A DNA stretch of 64,000 bases from Ustulina deusta. Taxonomy: Eukaryota; Ascomycota; Sordariomycetes; Xylariales; Xylariaceae. The notes under the pieces were generated by a model. That model saw only the letters and a list, made by a program, of their open reading frames with translations, searched no databases and was not told the DNA's origin. The DNA is taken from NCBI GenBank assembly GCA_023159155.1, contig JAJNNX010000004.1:744001-808000 (forward strand), given 5' to 3'. This document shows, piece after piece, positions 23,492-35,657 of the stretch; position 1 is the stretch's first letter; each line of letters begins with the position of its first letter. The translations under genes and the position numbers were made by a program.

Positions 23492-24532
23492 TCACCCAAC
23501 CTCGTTAACGAGGACAATCATGGCGTCAAACATGGCAGAGGGCTCCATCGCCCAGGCAATGGAGATGGCAACTTTGTCCAACATCGAGGAGATGATGGGT
23601 TCGTGAATTGACGGTACTTCGGTGTGTGGCAAGCCATCACTGCGGAGCGCCTCGGGAGTCTGTAGTATTGACGCGAAGCCCCATCGTGCAACGCCATTAA
23701 CGAAATGGCCAAGGAGCAAACCTTGGTATAGCAGCGAAGAACGTGTTTGAGCACTCGTACCAGGAAGCAGAGAAGTAAGGCGAAGATGTAGTAGTGGAGA
23801 CGGAGATCAACACCTGGTACCACGAAACAGGCCACCAGGCCAACTAAAAAAAGGCCATAGAGCCCCAGATATCGCAGTAAGCGACGCTCTAAGAAGAAAC
23901 AGTAGATTTGCTGTGTTACAATTACAATCACCAAGATGATAACTATGGTAACAGGGGCGGGTTTGGCCCCGGGTTGCTGCTCGCGGTCGTCAGCTGTGAG
24001 ACGCTGTATCGGAATCTAGTTGAAGGTGTAGTTTGATAGGGCACCAGTCCAGAATCTCCCGAGCCAGAAAATCGTCTTCTCAAACTGGACCTCAAGACCT
24101 CGCAATGTTCTCGTACTGCGAGTTCGACACAAAACGAAGACAACAAAGGCCGCGGGCAAGAACCTTTCAGCAAGTTTGGAGACACGGTCGGGAAGAGTAG
24201 ACGTGTTGTGGAAGGCTGCCGAAGGAGAGCCAGATATCTACCAGGCCCACGTGAGCAAAGATAGCCGGAAAGGTAATCGCAAATTGTGCTGGGAACCAAG
24301 GCTCAATCGTCAGCCTCCGAGATTTTCCAAATGCTTTCGACCAGCAGGCCAGTCTGGCATGCCGGCTCGATTGCGGGAGCGGCAAGGCATCGTGCCTGGA
24401 GTATTCAAGTCCCCCGGTGACAAGTAGTTGCGCCTCTTCATTGTGCCTGTTGATGCTGTGGTCTTCTTCGATAGGAGTCATCCCAACAGGCGCCGGCGCA
24501 TCACTGGGAATTGCGCGACTCGTATTCGACAT
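23492..24532 (-). pseudogene. Decayed LCCL-family membrane protein gene lacking the LCCL domain
   Basis: The coding remnants match both ends of fungal LCCL-domain membrane proteins. The N-terminal piece (from ATG 24532) has EEDHSINRHNEEAQLL and LTIEPWFPAQFA. The C-terminal piece has the transmembrane core (KLAERFLPAAFVVFV, FEKTIFWLGRFW, GALSNYTF, LRRYLGLYGLFLVG-like, PGVDLRLHYYIFALLL) and then the hallmark LLYQGLLLGHFVNGVARWGF. Between them the LCCL domain and early membrane helices are missing. Further damage: a TAG at 24018-24016 within NYTFN*IPIQRL, a frameshift near 23770, and early termination after VNEVG at 23492. Several lesions together argue against simple introns. The join near 24190-24230 also changes frame. 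Confidence 0.75.
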
Positions 24533-24759
24533 AGTGGTCGTGTAGAACGCAGCAAAGTAATGTCTCAAGCTGCACGCATAATCGCCAAGTCAGCGATGGG
24601 GTAGCAGAGGTGTTGCCATACTCCATGGAAACAATAGAGATGCTCAGGCGAGCGGAGAGACGGGGTATTTACTCATTCGACTAAATGATGATGGTGGCTC
24701 AGGAATTGTTGTTGGATGTTCCATTGATGCTAGGTGGGCGGACTGACGAGTCGGTGAAC

Positions 24760-25685
24760 CGCCTGCTGAACGGCCTTTATCCGATATTAATCATCGCGAT
24801 CCCTGGGAGTCTTGGGGCTTGTCAAATATCGGAATATATAGCAACTTCCGTCCCCCAAACGATGGATATTGGTCCCCTATCACGCTGTATGAGTCTTGGC
24901 TTACAACTCTGACACTACTAAAGGAGCCTTCAAGTCCTTTGACTTCTAATATGATAAACTTTAAAGTACGATGTCTTCAGAGTTCCGTCCTAATTGACGG
25001 CAGCCCGGTCGACGCCAACAATCTCACGACTTCCTGGGATGAGGTTGTTCCTGGCACATCGAATAGAACGCTTTTTCTAGAATAGATAACAGCCCTTTTA
25101 GTAAATGATGGTCTGTCCAGATACGGTAGCGACAGGGCACTCAGCTCCTCTGGCGCGCTGTCGGAGTGGTCTTGAATGGATTATTACAAGCGACCAGACT
25201 TCAATCGTCGGCTCTTGGGCGGCAGTGGTGCGCTTGAACCGCCAAAAAGGTTTCAACTATACAACTTTCGAAGTCGAAATTGCTCTTCAAGGAATGTCGT
25301 ATCAAGCACAGCTCATCACAATGGCAGTGCTATTGGCGCGCATTGTCTTAGTTTTGGGTCACATGGTTTACGTGCTTCGAGCACATCAGTCCTCCGGGTC
25401 CTGGGTAAGATAACCGAACTCCTTGTTTTGGCATACAATTCAGACCCTGCATCGACGGCGCTCCGCAATGTGTCGGCTGGTATCAAATGCATGAAGGCAT
25501 ATCGGAGGGTTTTCATCATTCGCTCGGCAAATCTTGTCAGATCCACAGGAGGCAAATTGGACAGTAATCACAAGCAGGTCAAATGCTTTCTTTTAGCAGA
25601 TGGTGACCTCAAAGCATATCCAGTAGAAGACATCCGTGGGCGTTACATGGCCACTGATGCCTTCGCAACTGACGTCGAATATTGA
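24760..25685 (+). pseudogene. Decayed gene for a fungal membrane protein of unknown function
   Basis: A long protein-like frame starts with a degraded RDPWESWGLSNIGIYSNF and continues through ITLYESWLTTLTLL and VPGTSNRTLFLE. It then meets TAG at 25083-25085, continues in the same frame (ITALLVNDGLSRYGS), and meets TGA at 25173-25175 before DYYKRPDFNRRLLGG. Between about 25250 and 25405 the conserved part switches frame (FNYTTFEVEIALQGMSYQ and the membrane helix AVLLARIVLVLGHMVYVL). It then returns to the original frame for ITELLVLAYNSDP and NVSAGIK and ends at 25685. From memory this arrangement occurs in a group of uncharacterised Sordariomycete membrane proteins. Two nonsense codons plus two compensating frameshifts indicate a pseudogene, head to head with the LCCL-type relic. 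Confidence 0.7.
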
Positions 25686-28132
25686 GCTCACCGAAAACAG
25701 ACGACCTCCCTCAACCACCGCGGCATCATTACTTCGTGGAGTGCTAGGCCCAGATCAGAGGATTCGGCACGGGAAGTCGACTTTTGGATGGCCCTGATGA
25801 GCAGCAGCGTATTGAGCTGGACGAATTTTTTTCGTAAGGAGGGTTGGAACAGAGGTTCCTGAGTTATGCTTACTTGATCTTCCGGGGTAGCGATACTCGT
25901 GCAGGTGTACAACTAATGGATCTTGTCCAAACCCCATTTGTAACTTGCCAAATTTACTAATTTACTACGTTGTTCCATTTCTCATTTCACGATACAGTAC
26001 CGCCTTTAGCAAAAGAGAGAAAGAGAGGGGCGAGGGAGAGGGAGGGAGAGAAGAAAGATGTTTCCTTTTACACGACAACGTCTCAGAGACCATCAGTGAC
26101 ATAGTTTAACCTCATCACATACCTCATGGCAATCATGTTACTTATTACTCCACTCGAATAACTCAACAACCCACATATCGGTTACGGACTGTACATGGAG
26201 CTCGTCACTTAATACATACATATATATACCAGATACACCTATCTACACCATACTCAACCACCAAGACTATATAACATCTCAGGTGGCCATTTCAGCACAT
26301 CCGACAGGTAGATACATTTTGAAGTTGATTCTAAGTGTCGAAGTTTCAGCGACTCGAGTGAATAATAATACGTTTTGCGTTTCGGGAAATTCACCTGTCT
26401 CTCGGCAGGAGAATCGAGGCGCTTCAAAGATCAAGTAACTTACATCGTCTTAGTTTCATCGCTAAGATCCTGCAATACAGTTAGCACGCCAGTTCCACTA
26501 GCAAGTACCGTGTTAAATGTGCCCTGCCCTCTGCTTAAGTAGAATTTCACATTGCAAACCGTAGCGTCGATTTTACAACACCGCAGACGAGTGGTATTGC
26601 GGCTAGTGTAGAGTGTATCGTATATGTTCAAATACACACTTCCAATGCAACGAGTACTTTCTATGCCTATACATCCCTCCTAGCATTGCGCTTGAATACC
26701 TAGATTGATATGCTATCGCTGATTCGGAGTTTACGTGACGTCAGAGTTGGAACAAAGGAGCTTAGTTAAGAAGAACAGGAGCCCTTTACTCCAGGAGGTG
26801 TTCCCATTGGGGACCATCGCATGCATCAATGAAGCGCCAAAGCTGCCTCTTTCATGTTGAGTACTCGCCGTTGATGTCACAATAGCATTTACCGATAGGA
26901 AGGTATCGATCGGGAGGGATGGATTTGAATAATGATGCAGTATTGTCGGAGAAAAAAAGTAAGACGAGGTCCACCCAGTGGATAAATATATCTGCAAAAA
27001 TCCCGGCTCTAGGGCTCTCGATCTACGAGACACCGGCGATCTTGGTGTTCGGGGAAGGGGGGTAGGTTTCTTCCTAAATTCACTTGCTTTTTGATATATG
27101 ACCGATCGTTATTCTTAGGAACAAGCCGTATCTATTAACAGTCACTCAGATCCCTAGCCTATTAATCACCACACACACAGATATATATATATATACATGT
27201 AACATAAGTTATAGGCACGTCGAGGAAGGGATTCTACTAGCACATAAAAATGAAAAATGGCTAAATGCGGTGCATCCCGGCATGTTGGACGCATTGCTCT
27301 TGCAGTTGACCTTAGCACACCCGCCTCGGGAGACTTTACGGGTCCCGGGCGATTTCAAGGCTTGCGCCGGTGTCTATTCCTCTTGTAGAAATCGAATATT
27401 TTACTGTGCTGGTAGAGGAGAGTTATGCAGCTATACTTTTGTTACTATAAATAAAATGTACCGAATGACGCGTTCAAGTCGTGGAATTAATTAAATTCCC
27501 GGATATTTGTACCGAGTCTAGGTAAGTAGGTAGGCAGGTAGGTTTTTCACTCGTAAAGTCGCAGCACCCGAATTGGATTGCCGAGGATCTGGATTCTATC
27601 GATTGGAATATTTTATTTTTCCACCCATGTCGATGTTTAATTTAATTAATCGCCTCCCTAGGATTGATTGGGTTGCGTAATTTCCTGCAAGTTTGAATGC
27701 TAATTCGGCGAAGCCGGTCGTCGCCGGTTTGTACGTCCCGTGTCGGATGTTCAATATCGTCCGATTCTCGATAATTTGCCGTAAGATTCCGGGACTACTT
27801 CCCCCAATCTTTCCGAAGCCGACACCACCACAGGCTCAAGTTAACCGAGGTATGCTGTTGTTGGATTTTGAAGGATGGATTGAGGAGAGAAGGATCTCTT
27901 GTGAATGCTCCCGATGCACGAGGCAGAACGCTCAAGCGAGTCTGAAAAGGTATCGGGTTTAGGTGTTCCGCTCGAAGCACACGCTGGATTTTTTGATTTT
28001 TTTTTTGTTTTGTTCGTCGTTTAAGTCGTAAACCATTATTATGCTGTCCCCCCAAAACGCCGTGGGCCATAAGTTGAGAAAAAATGAAGGCCCATGATCA
28101 GATGCCCTGAGCATCGGTAGCACGTCGATAGG
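25686..28132. other. Gene-poor AT-rich region
   Basis: This 2.4-kb stretch has no supported gene. It contains a purine tract (about 26010-26060), an (AT)n run near 27180-27195, and a cluster of GTAGGTAGG motifs near 27525-27545. Confidence 0.5.
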
Positions 28133-28482
28133 CTAGCTCTTTCGGTGCGTCTCATAGGCCTGGACCGCGGCCTCGAGCTCGGCTAGGCTCGATCGATCAG
28201 CATAGGCGTTCATCATGGCCTCGTTTCGTCGTCGCTTGGCCGCTTCGGCCTCAGCATTCTGATATTGTTGCTGCTCCTGATACTCTTTGTATTTGGCCAT
28301 GCCGTAGCCTTTTGCACAATGTATTAGTCTAACTGTACGTCGATGACTTAGTCCGTAGGGCGACAGTACTAACCTATGCCTACCACGGCGGCAGTTGCGG
28401 TGGCACTATCACAAGAGACTCGTAAGCTTTTTCTGTTCGTGTGACGGAGATGTGGCAGATCGTCTCACAATCTTTTCTCCAT
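28133..28482 (-). CDS. Small hypothetical coiled protein, about 73 aa
   Basis: The supported part is the last exon (28308-28133): YGMAKYKEYQEQQQYQ, then an Ala/Glu/Lys/Arg-rich helix with RRRNEAMMNAY and a conserved-looking SSLAELEAAVQAYE, ending at TAG. It joins in phase across a 65-bp intron (gttagt...aaag, with gactaat branch) to 28405-28374, which encodes ATATAAVVGIG. For the start I suggest a 14-nt exon 28482-28469 (MEKR plus two bases) across a 63-bp intron; an alternative ATG about 70 bp upstream cannot be kept in phase. The product would be a short, possibly membrane-anchored helical protein. Function is unknown. Confidence is higher for the two 3' exons than for the start. Confidence 0.5.
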
Positions 28483-31400
28483 CCGACCTGATTTGTACAG
28501 TGTCGGGAGATGGCCCGGATACACCTGAGACGTTGTCGAGAAGGGACGAGTTGTTGAGCTTGAGGGCATACTGTTTCCTTGGGCAGTGATGATACCGCCA
28601 ATTGTACAAACTGTGTAAGTCACCGGTGTGGTGGGTTATTCGTTGTCACCCGAGCTTCAAGTTTCTTTGTCGTGAACGACAAAGAGGACGTAGGGTTATC
28701 AGTTTCGAGAGAAGATGATGAGATGATGTAGAGATGTATCAATCGGCTATTTCAAATCGATAATAGGTCAAGAGAGAGGATCAAGGTTTAGGGTTTGGGT
28801 GTGAAGGTGTTATACCTAAGCTAGATATAGAAATACTTCCGATGTGGTATACGTATATATGTGCATGTGCCCGCGTTTTCACAAATGAAATTTCCCGCGA
28901 TTACTAGGATGCCTATATATACACTACACTACACTATGTATACATACATTCTCAAAAGCCAGTGCTCTTGTGCCCGGGTTAGGCAGGCTTGGTACAGTAT
29001 CGTTCCGGCATAACGGAAGGGTTTGGGCATCGAATGGTACGAGGGCCAACGTGAACGAACATGGGTCGAGCTCTTACGATGCAACATGCGGGAGGTTAGC
29101 GCATATGCATGATGCGACGATGCGGGGGACTCCAGCCTGGCCTGATCGCGGAGTGCAGCGGAGTGCAGCACAGCCTGTCGAATCTCTAACCTACTTGAGC
29201 AGGTGCCTTATGTACCGTAGTAGTGTGGGTGCTGTGTAGACTACGTGTAAGTACGTGGAGATACATAGATGCTTGATGGACTGGAAGAGACTGGAGAAGC
29301 CAGTCAGGACCGCATCCGACGATGTGCCATTGATGTGCCATCGATATGCAGAGAAGCCGTTGGTATTGTGTTTTGAGGATAGGTACCGGTAGGCATTTCG
29401 TGTAGGATGCCAACTCACGCAGTCATCAAACAAGTGCAACAAGGTTAGAGCGTTGCGTTGCATTGCATTGTCGAACAACGCTCACCGAATTTAGTCAGAG
29501 AGCTACCTAGCACGACATTAGATCGGCATGGGGGTGGATATGGGATATGCATGGGGTAACGGGATAGGTAGGCGTCAAAACCGTTTCAACGAGTCTCACT
29601 CTCTTCCTCACCCTCGCCCTCACTATGCCCTCGCTCTCACTCTCACCCTCACTCCAGACATTGGACCGTGGGCAGTGCCTACCGTCGGGTTTGCTTGACT
29701 GCGGCATTTTGTTTACACTAGACCCGTCCCCGAGAGGGAGGTCCAGGCGGCATCGAAACGTCTCTAGCCAATTGACCTCAAAATTATTGAGAACGGCATT
29801 CAGCCTGAGTACGAGTGCATCGTCAACTGATAGCATGAGATAGCGGTTTCTGTACAGGATTGTAGGTGTGACTGGAGCACTACCCATAGTTGTGTCCTGA
29901 CTCGTGAGGAGGAACTCGAGTACGCCAAGATACCCCAAGCAATGTTTACCGAGTCGATTGCACTTCAATGCACGCCGAGGCACAACTTTCGGAGTAGGTA
30001 AGCAACCACAGACGTCTAGAGCAACATCCTAAGTTTACCTGCCGCCACGGTTACTCTTTCACCTTCAGCCCTAACGCCCTGGTTGCAGACTCACTCGACC
30101 GCAATCCTCGACGCAGGTCTAACTCGTCGAGGCTATACGATCATGACACAGTCTGGTGCCATCGTTCGACAACCCCTCCCTCTCGTGTGTCGTTGGAGCT
30201 CGGGGATTTTTGCCGTTCGTAGCGAGACGTCCAGATGGCATCTGCTCGGCCTGGCATCAGCCAATCATGGCGACCTCTGTGCTATGCCAGGTTAGCCCGT
30301 CGACGAAGCTCGAGGAGTGGGGTCAATAGCCAGCGTGAGTCAACTCGGCTGGATTCCTAAGCGGGAGTGTTGCAGCTGGCTGTCGAGTGTGCTGCGGTCT
30401 GATGTAATTCCATGAATGAAGCACGATGAAGAAGGCAGCTTCTCGCGCCATAACCCACCAGCGAGGGTGCTGCGTCGTACGTGAAGATGCCGCTAGTCGA
30501 GGGGTAGTATGACTTAGACTGTGATTGTGACGCCACCACGCCCTGTGCAGAGATGGTCTCGCCGGACCCTGAGGGATGGGAACGGTCTGGATCGTTATTC
30601 CTAGCGCGACAGCCCGTGGTGGTGATAGCACCAGCGACTTTCACTTTTCTCCCTTGCCCGTTCGATCGTTACACTTCACCGCGATGCCGAAATTGTGGGT
30701 TGATGAGGATCAAGGAGAGGCGCACATCTGAACTGGGGAGATCGGAATGCGGCCACTAGAGAGTGGCAAGAGTAGTGTAGGTTCGCCCTAAAATCAGCAC
30801 ACATGAGGCCATTGTATACAGCATCGTGATTGAAAACAAGAGATACCTATAGTGTACTTGTATAGAAACCTGGCCTCGCTTTGATGGTGTGCGGAACGGC
30901 AGCCAGCGTGATGATAGGTACTGCCTCTATTTACATGTACCTACCGGTAGTATACATTGGATGTCTGGATACCTATGCGTATTATAATTACACACAAGCA
31001 TGGGTCCCTCCTTCCCCTCCCCAGGCTCCACATCCGCTTGCTCAGCCCAATGTGCGAGGTATCTATCTACTAAGTACTTACTACTGGGTATGTAGTAGGA
31101 GTTACAACCAGACGGAAGCCATGTTCGGAATTCAATGCAAGCCCTTCCAGATTTGTGAGTATCGCCCTCAAACGTCCAATGAACATAAGTAACCTACCCT
31201 CCCTCCACCTTTACCCTCCTCAGGTGTAAAGCATACTCTACCTTAGCGACCCCTACCTCTCATACAACCTTCCTTTGACCATAGCCCCTCCAGTAACCAG
31301 ACCTTGGCTACATCGCTCGTGAACAATGTCGCGACCAAAACCCAATGAAATCTCGGCCCGGGACTCTGATCTTGGTAGTGTAGTGCCTAACCGCTGTCTG

Positions 31401-31909
31401 GGACCTAGCCAGGTTACAAGGCAGGGCATGTTTCCTGAATTTTCTTGTCTATCTTGTGTTTCCCCACCCATCTGTCTATCTCCCTCCCTTCTTGAAACGG
31501 AATGCTTTGCTTCAAGAAGAAGAAGAAGAAGGAGAAGACTGGAGAGAAAAAAAAACCTGTTTATCATGCAGCTGGTTCCCCAGTCGACCTTAGGCTTAGG
31601 CGATGGGTTTCCACTTGAAATCACATTCTGCACTCACCGCTTGGCCAAACATGCCCGACTTTACATACTAGGTACCGCAGGGCAATAAAGTAGCAAATGT
31701 CACAAGCAATAGTGTAAACTTCACAATTCACGCAACCCTGGGGGGTGGATGAAAGTAGAGAGAATTAACAAGACTGCATATATTCGCTGTGTTGAGCAAT
31801 GACGGAGATAACTGAAGCAGAGGGATATACCTATGCAGAGTAGGTACCTTTCGCACGAGCATTAACATGGTGACTTCCGAATTAGTTACTCAGATTCTAT
31901 GAACATTTC
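28483..31909. other. Gene-poor region upstream of tRNA-Met
   Basis: This 3.4-kb region has no supported gene. It contains a C/T-rich low-complexity tract (about 29600-29655), an (AAG)n tract at about 31516-31545, short direct repeats (gcggagtgca twice at about 29148) and several TAGGTACC motifs. Confidence 0.5.
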
Positions 31910-32014
31910 GTCTTCGTGGCTCAGTTGGCTAGAGCGTTGGTCTCATATTAGTATGACCCAATTGTAACACATTGGGATATCCAAAGGTCGTGAGTTCGAG
32001 CCTCACCGAGGACA
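31910..32014 (+). tRNA. tRNA-Met (CAT), elongator, with intron
   Basis: The cloverleaf folds fully. The acceptor GTCTTCG pairs with CGAGGAC (one G-T), with discriminator A at 32014. The D arm lies in ggctcagttggctagagc, and the T arm is GTGAG/CTCAC around TTCGAGC. The anticodon CAT is at 31944-31946, flanked by CT and A. A 31-bp intron (31948-31978) sits one base 3' of the anticodon, the canonical nuclear position. The T31/T39 mismatch in the anticodon stem is also found in yeast elongator tRNA-Met. A TTTTT tract at 32022-32026 can terminate Pol III. Confidence 0.95.
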
Positions 32015-32021
32015 CTTAACC

Positions 32022-32026
32022 TTTTT
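32022..32026 (+). terminator. Pol III terminator of tRNA-Met
   Basis: Five consecutive T residues begin 8 bp after the tRNA 3' end, the usual RNA polymerase III termination signal. Confidence 0.8.
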
Positions 32027-32615
32027 GGAGCGTTCTTCTCGTTTTTATCACAATTCTTGCCACCTTTTTTTTCTTCTTCTTTACCCCCTTCCTGTCTTGT
32101 CGGCGCTATAGTAGGAATAGATGGACGGGAACACTGTTGAACAGAGCATGAGATATCCCCAGCCTTGTTTTAATCAGACCTGTTAATATGTGTTAGGTTG
32201 GTAAAGAGTGTGTCAGTTACCAGAACCACTTGAGGCGTCGAGTTGGAGGAGTTACACTCCCTACATACCAAAAAGCGATAGAGTAAGTGAGCATTCCCTG
32301 ATCATAGGCACGGCTTGATTTACCGCATCACGACCAAGCAATAAATATGTCAAAATGATTTGCATTGTCTAGATTACTCCGAGCTAGCCCAGCATCCCGC
32401 TTTTTTTTATTCTGGACCATGCTGTCAAGACTCAAGCTCCTAAAAGTTCAGCATACCTCTCTCGCACTTGGACATCGAGTCTTTTTCCTCTTCCCAACAC
32501 CCCTCTCTCTACACTAGTCTGCGTCAATATTTGCTTAGTCAATTATTCGTTCTGCTGCCCGCAGTGCTCTGCATTGCATCTAAATTTGATATTCGGAGCT
32601 GAGAACTCGCGGTAC
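32027..32615. other. Intergenic region between tRNA-Met and beta-COP
   Basis: AT-rich 3' flank of the coatomer gene with T-tracts; no gene is seen. Confidence 0.5.
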
Positions 32616-35600
32616 TCAAGAACCCGCTCTGATCTTGTTTAAACCCTTTAGCGATCCAAGACTCAGGGCCAGGCCTTGTGACCTGCTTCTTATGCGAACA
32701 AAGCCTGTGATGGGTCCGTCCTCGCCTTCCTTTTCTATACTCAAGTTGGCTAGAGCATCCTCTCCTGTCATCATGTTAGCGTCTCCGTTGAAATTAATAA
32801 TATCGTGAGGCACGTACCAAATACACTTCTGGCGTACAGGTTCGCGCTTAAGAACTGGCAATCGCCCTTCATGCTGGCCTCGGGTGTTAAACAGTTCATA
32901 TTTGTGCGAGCCATAAGCATCTGCAAGAACTCGCGCAGAGATGTAGCTTTGCTGTTGATATTAACCTTGTTCTCCCATTCAAACTCGGTCCACATTGTTC
33001 GGAACTGCGTTTCCGTACACGTAGCCGGCTGAATATAATCCATAACGTCGACATGAAGATCGTTGAGAATGACAACATTAGTGTCGGTGCTATGAGCACC
33101 GTCATATACTACATTGCCGAAGATGACGCCAGTGTCGGTCGATGAGACCTTGATAGTACACTGCACATTGTGGAAATCATGCGGGGCTAAATTCTGGGTT
33201 GTTGGTCGCTCCACAACCTTGAGATCACCTAGAGTAGCAAATTCAACTGAGAGGTTCTGCAGAGTCTCTGTTGTCTGGTTTACCAAGAGGACATCCAAAA
33301 CAATATCAAATTGATGTACTTTGACGTAGGCCTCGGCGTAAACGGGGTCAGAGAAACCAGTCAGTTGGACGACACGACTGAGTTTTGATGTAAGGTCCTC
33401 AGCCGTAGCCTCACCACCGGTCGCCCTTTCGAGATCTAATTCAATTTCGTCTGCACCTTCTCCGTGGTTCTTTTTTGAGAGCTGGCGAATTTGGACAACA
33501 TCATCGACTTGAATTGCTGTCTTCGCCTTCTCGAAGGCCTCTTTTGCCGCTCGCTTCTTCTCCTCAACCTGGACCATAGCCCGGAAGGCCTTTCGGGTAT
33601 CGTCCAGGAAGACGGATTCGAGCTGTTTATTCTCGGAGAACTCGGCTAATGACCGAACACAGGACATAATTCTATCGACGGAATCCTCATCAATGGGAGC
33701 TTTGACGAATTGAGATTGCCCGACACGGATGATGGAGATCATGATCAGCATAGCTTCAGCTTTGAGGGCATTCGTCCGTGCCTTATCCGAAGAAATCTCA
33801 GAGTGGCGCATAACCAGCTTGGTTAGTGTAGCAGAGAGGACGGTTGCCAAGTAGTAATCTCCATTAAGGATCAATTGCCGCAATGGGGGCTTTTGCGCCG
33901 CCTTGACAGCCTCCAATCTTGCAGCAGTCGCGGACGCGCTCGTCAGGGCCGTCTCGGTGGCGTATGTGCCGTCCGCTAGAACTCGCCGTGAGCCGGAAGG
34001 CTGCGCGGGTTTAGAGTGACCATTCACCTGCTCCTGTTCTTGTTCATTTTGGCCATCGACATTATCTAGTAGACGCTGCTCAGACGCTAGAATCGGTATC
34101 TCACCCAGACCTGCGCGTAATTTTTTCCACGCATCCCGAATGTCATTTTCTTCAAGCGAGTACTCGCCAACAATCCAGACGATCCCGCGGTAGACCTTAC
34201 CTGCCCGGACCTCGCTGAGTGTATCGACCAGCCGTGCGACGATTGAGGGTCGCAATTTGGGAAACTTTTCGACGACCTCCTTTACGAAGCTGATAACATC
34301 AACAGCGGATGTATTGCTGAAGTCTGCAATGAAATCCATTAGAAGATCAACAACGCTTGCCGCAACCTCGGAGAATTTGATGGCGCATTGGTGGATAGAT
34401 TGAATCAGCAGTTGTCGGTACTCGGCGTTCTTCTCATATTCTTGATCAACAGTCTTGGAGAGTTCTTTTTTCAGTAGCAAAATGACTTCCTCAACATTCT
34501 TGCTCGACACCATTTCCAAGGCGATTCCAAGAGCCTTCCGTCGCACGTCGATATCGGGGCTCGAGAGAACACGGAGAATTTCCATAATGAGGTCGTCGAG
34601 GACTCCCTCGTTTCGTTGGCGGAGTTGATCTACGCGATCAAGTACGATAAGCTTCACATTGTTGTCTGCCTCTTTGATGCTGAGCTCGATGAACTTGGCA
34701 GCAGCAGCCTTGACGGCCACGGGGTTGCTAGTGAGGATTGTCAAGGATGAGGCAGCCTCGTATACGACGGTCGAAGTGTTAGCTTCTAACAGGTCAAAAA
34801 TGAGCCTCAAATACCGAGCCTTCTCATGTCAGCTGGATACTAAACTTGTTTTGTGGTTTGTTGGCCTACTTTGTTCTGCTGGTTCTGAATAGCGTCTTTG
34901 CGGATGAACTCGAGCTCGACTAATTGTAACAATTCCTCTGCATTAGGGATGCCCTCAAATACATTGCTTAGATAAGCGAGGGCCTTGTCATGATCGATAC
35001 TTGATAGAGCAGCGAAAGCATTACGCTTGCAAGTTGCATCACTCTCGCCATCAAGGAAAGTGGCGATCAGATCCGAAGCGTCTGGGATAAGGGACGGCGA
35101 ATGTTGGTGAATCGAGGCAACGGCAAAGACGGCATTCTTTCGCACGTAGGCATGTCGATGCTCGAGACAGGATCGCGCAGACGATAAAAGAGGCTCGATC
35201 AGCTCGGGCTCTCGCAGTTTACAGAGGAAGCGTAACGTGTTTCCTCGGATGTACTCGTTGGGGTGCTGAAGATCATTCCGAATACCATTGCTACACAATC
35301 GCTAGTCAGCGGCGGCCAGGCATGTGTGCTCGCCTGGAATGGTCATGCTCACCAGACAAGGATCATTTCTTGCTTCAGCTTTCCACTGGCGTCGAGCTTG
35401 GGGCAGATCTCGTAGTAAAAGTACAGCAGCTTCTTCAGGTGCTTCGATTTCGAGGGCATGACGAATCGAATAATGTGCATGAGGAGCTGAGGCATGGGAT
35501 CGCCGTTTAACATGACGGTCAAGATGCGCTTCATGGTGTCGACCTTGGCCTCGTCTGTGCCCTTCTCCAGCTGCGTGCGCAGCTCCGACATAGAGGGGAC

Positions 35601-35657
35601 ATCGGCAGCATTGTCCTGATGGACTAAGCTGTATGCGTTCTCGAGGAATGTGGTCAT
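32616..35657 (-). CDS. SEC26: Coatomer subunit beta (beta-COP)
   Basis: Beta-COP is part of the COPI coat that drives Golgi-to-ER retrograde vesicle transport. Four exons on the minus strand (35657-35353, 35290-34870, 34819-32818, 32764-32616) with introns of 62, 50 and 53 bp give 958 aa, a normal family length. Junctions restore the conserved [21 protein letters not shown] and [19 protein letters not shown] blocks. The first 550 residues are HEAT-like adaptin repeats, followed by a linker with a Glu/Gln-rich run (NEQEQEQ). The C-terminal half is the appendage ([36 protein letters not shown], and the final [17 protein letters not shown]). The 3' junction restores [13 protein letters not shown]. 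All segments are present and uninterrupted. Confidence 0.96.

Noticed and set aside
25688..25937. Minus-strand frames after the second pseudogene
   Set aside because: Short, overlapping in several frames, and unlike any family; not enough for a gene.
29507..29983. 158-codon minus-strand frame
   Set aside because: Part of it is low-complexity Ser/Glu/Arg from a C/T tract; no family is recognised.
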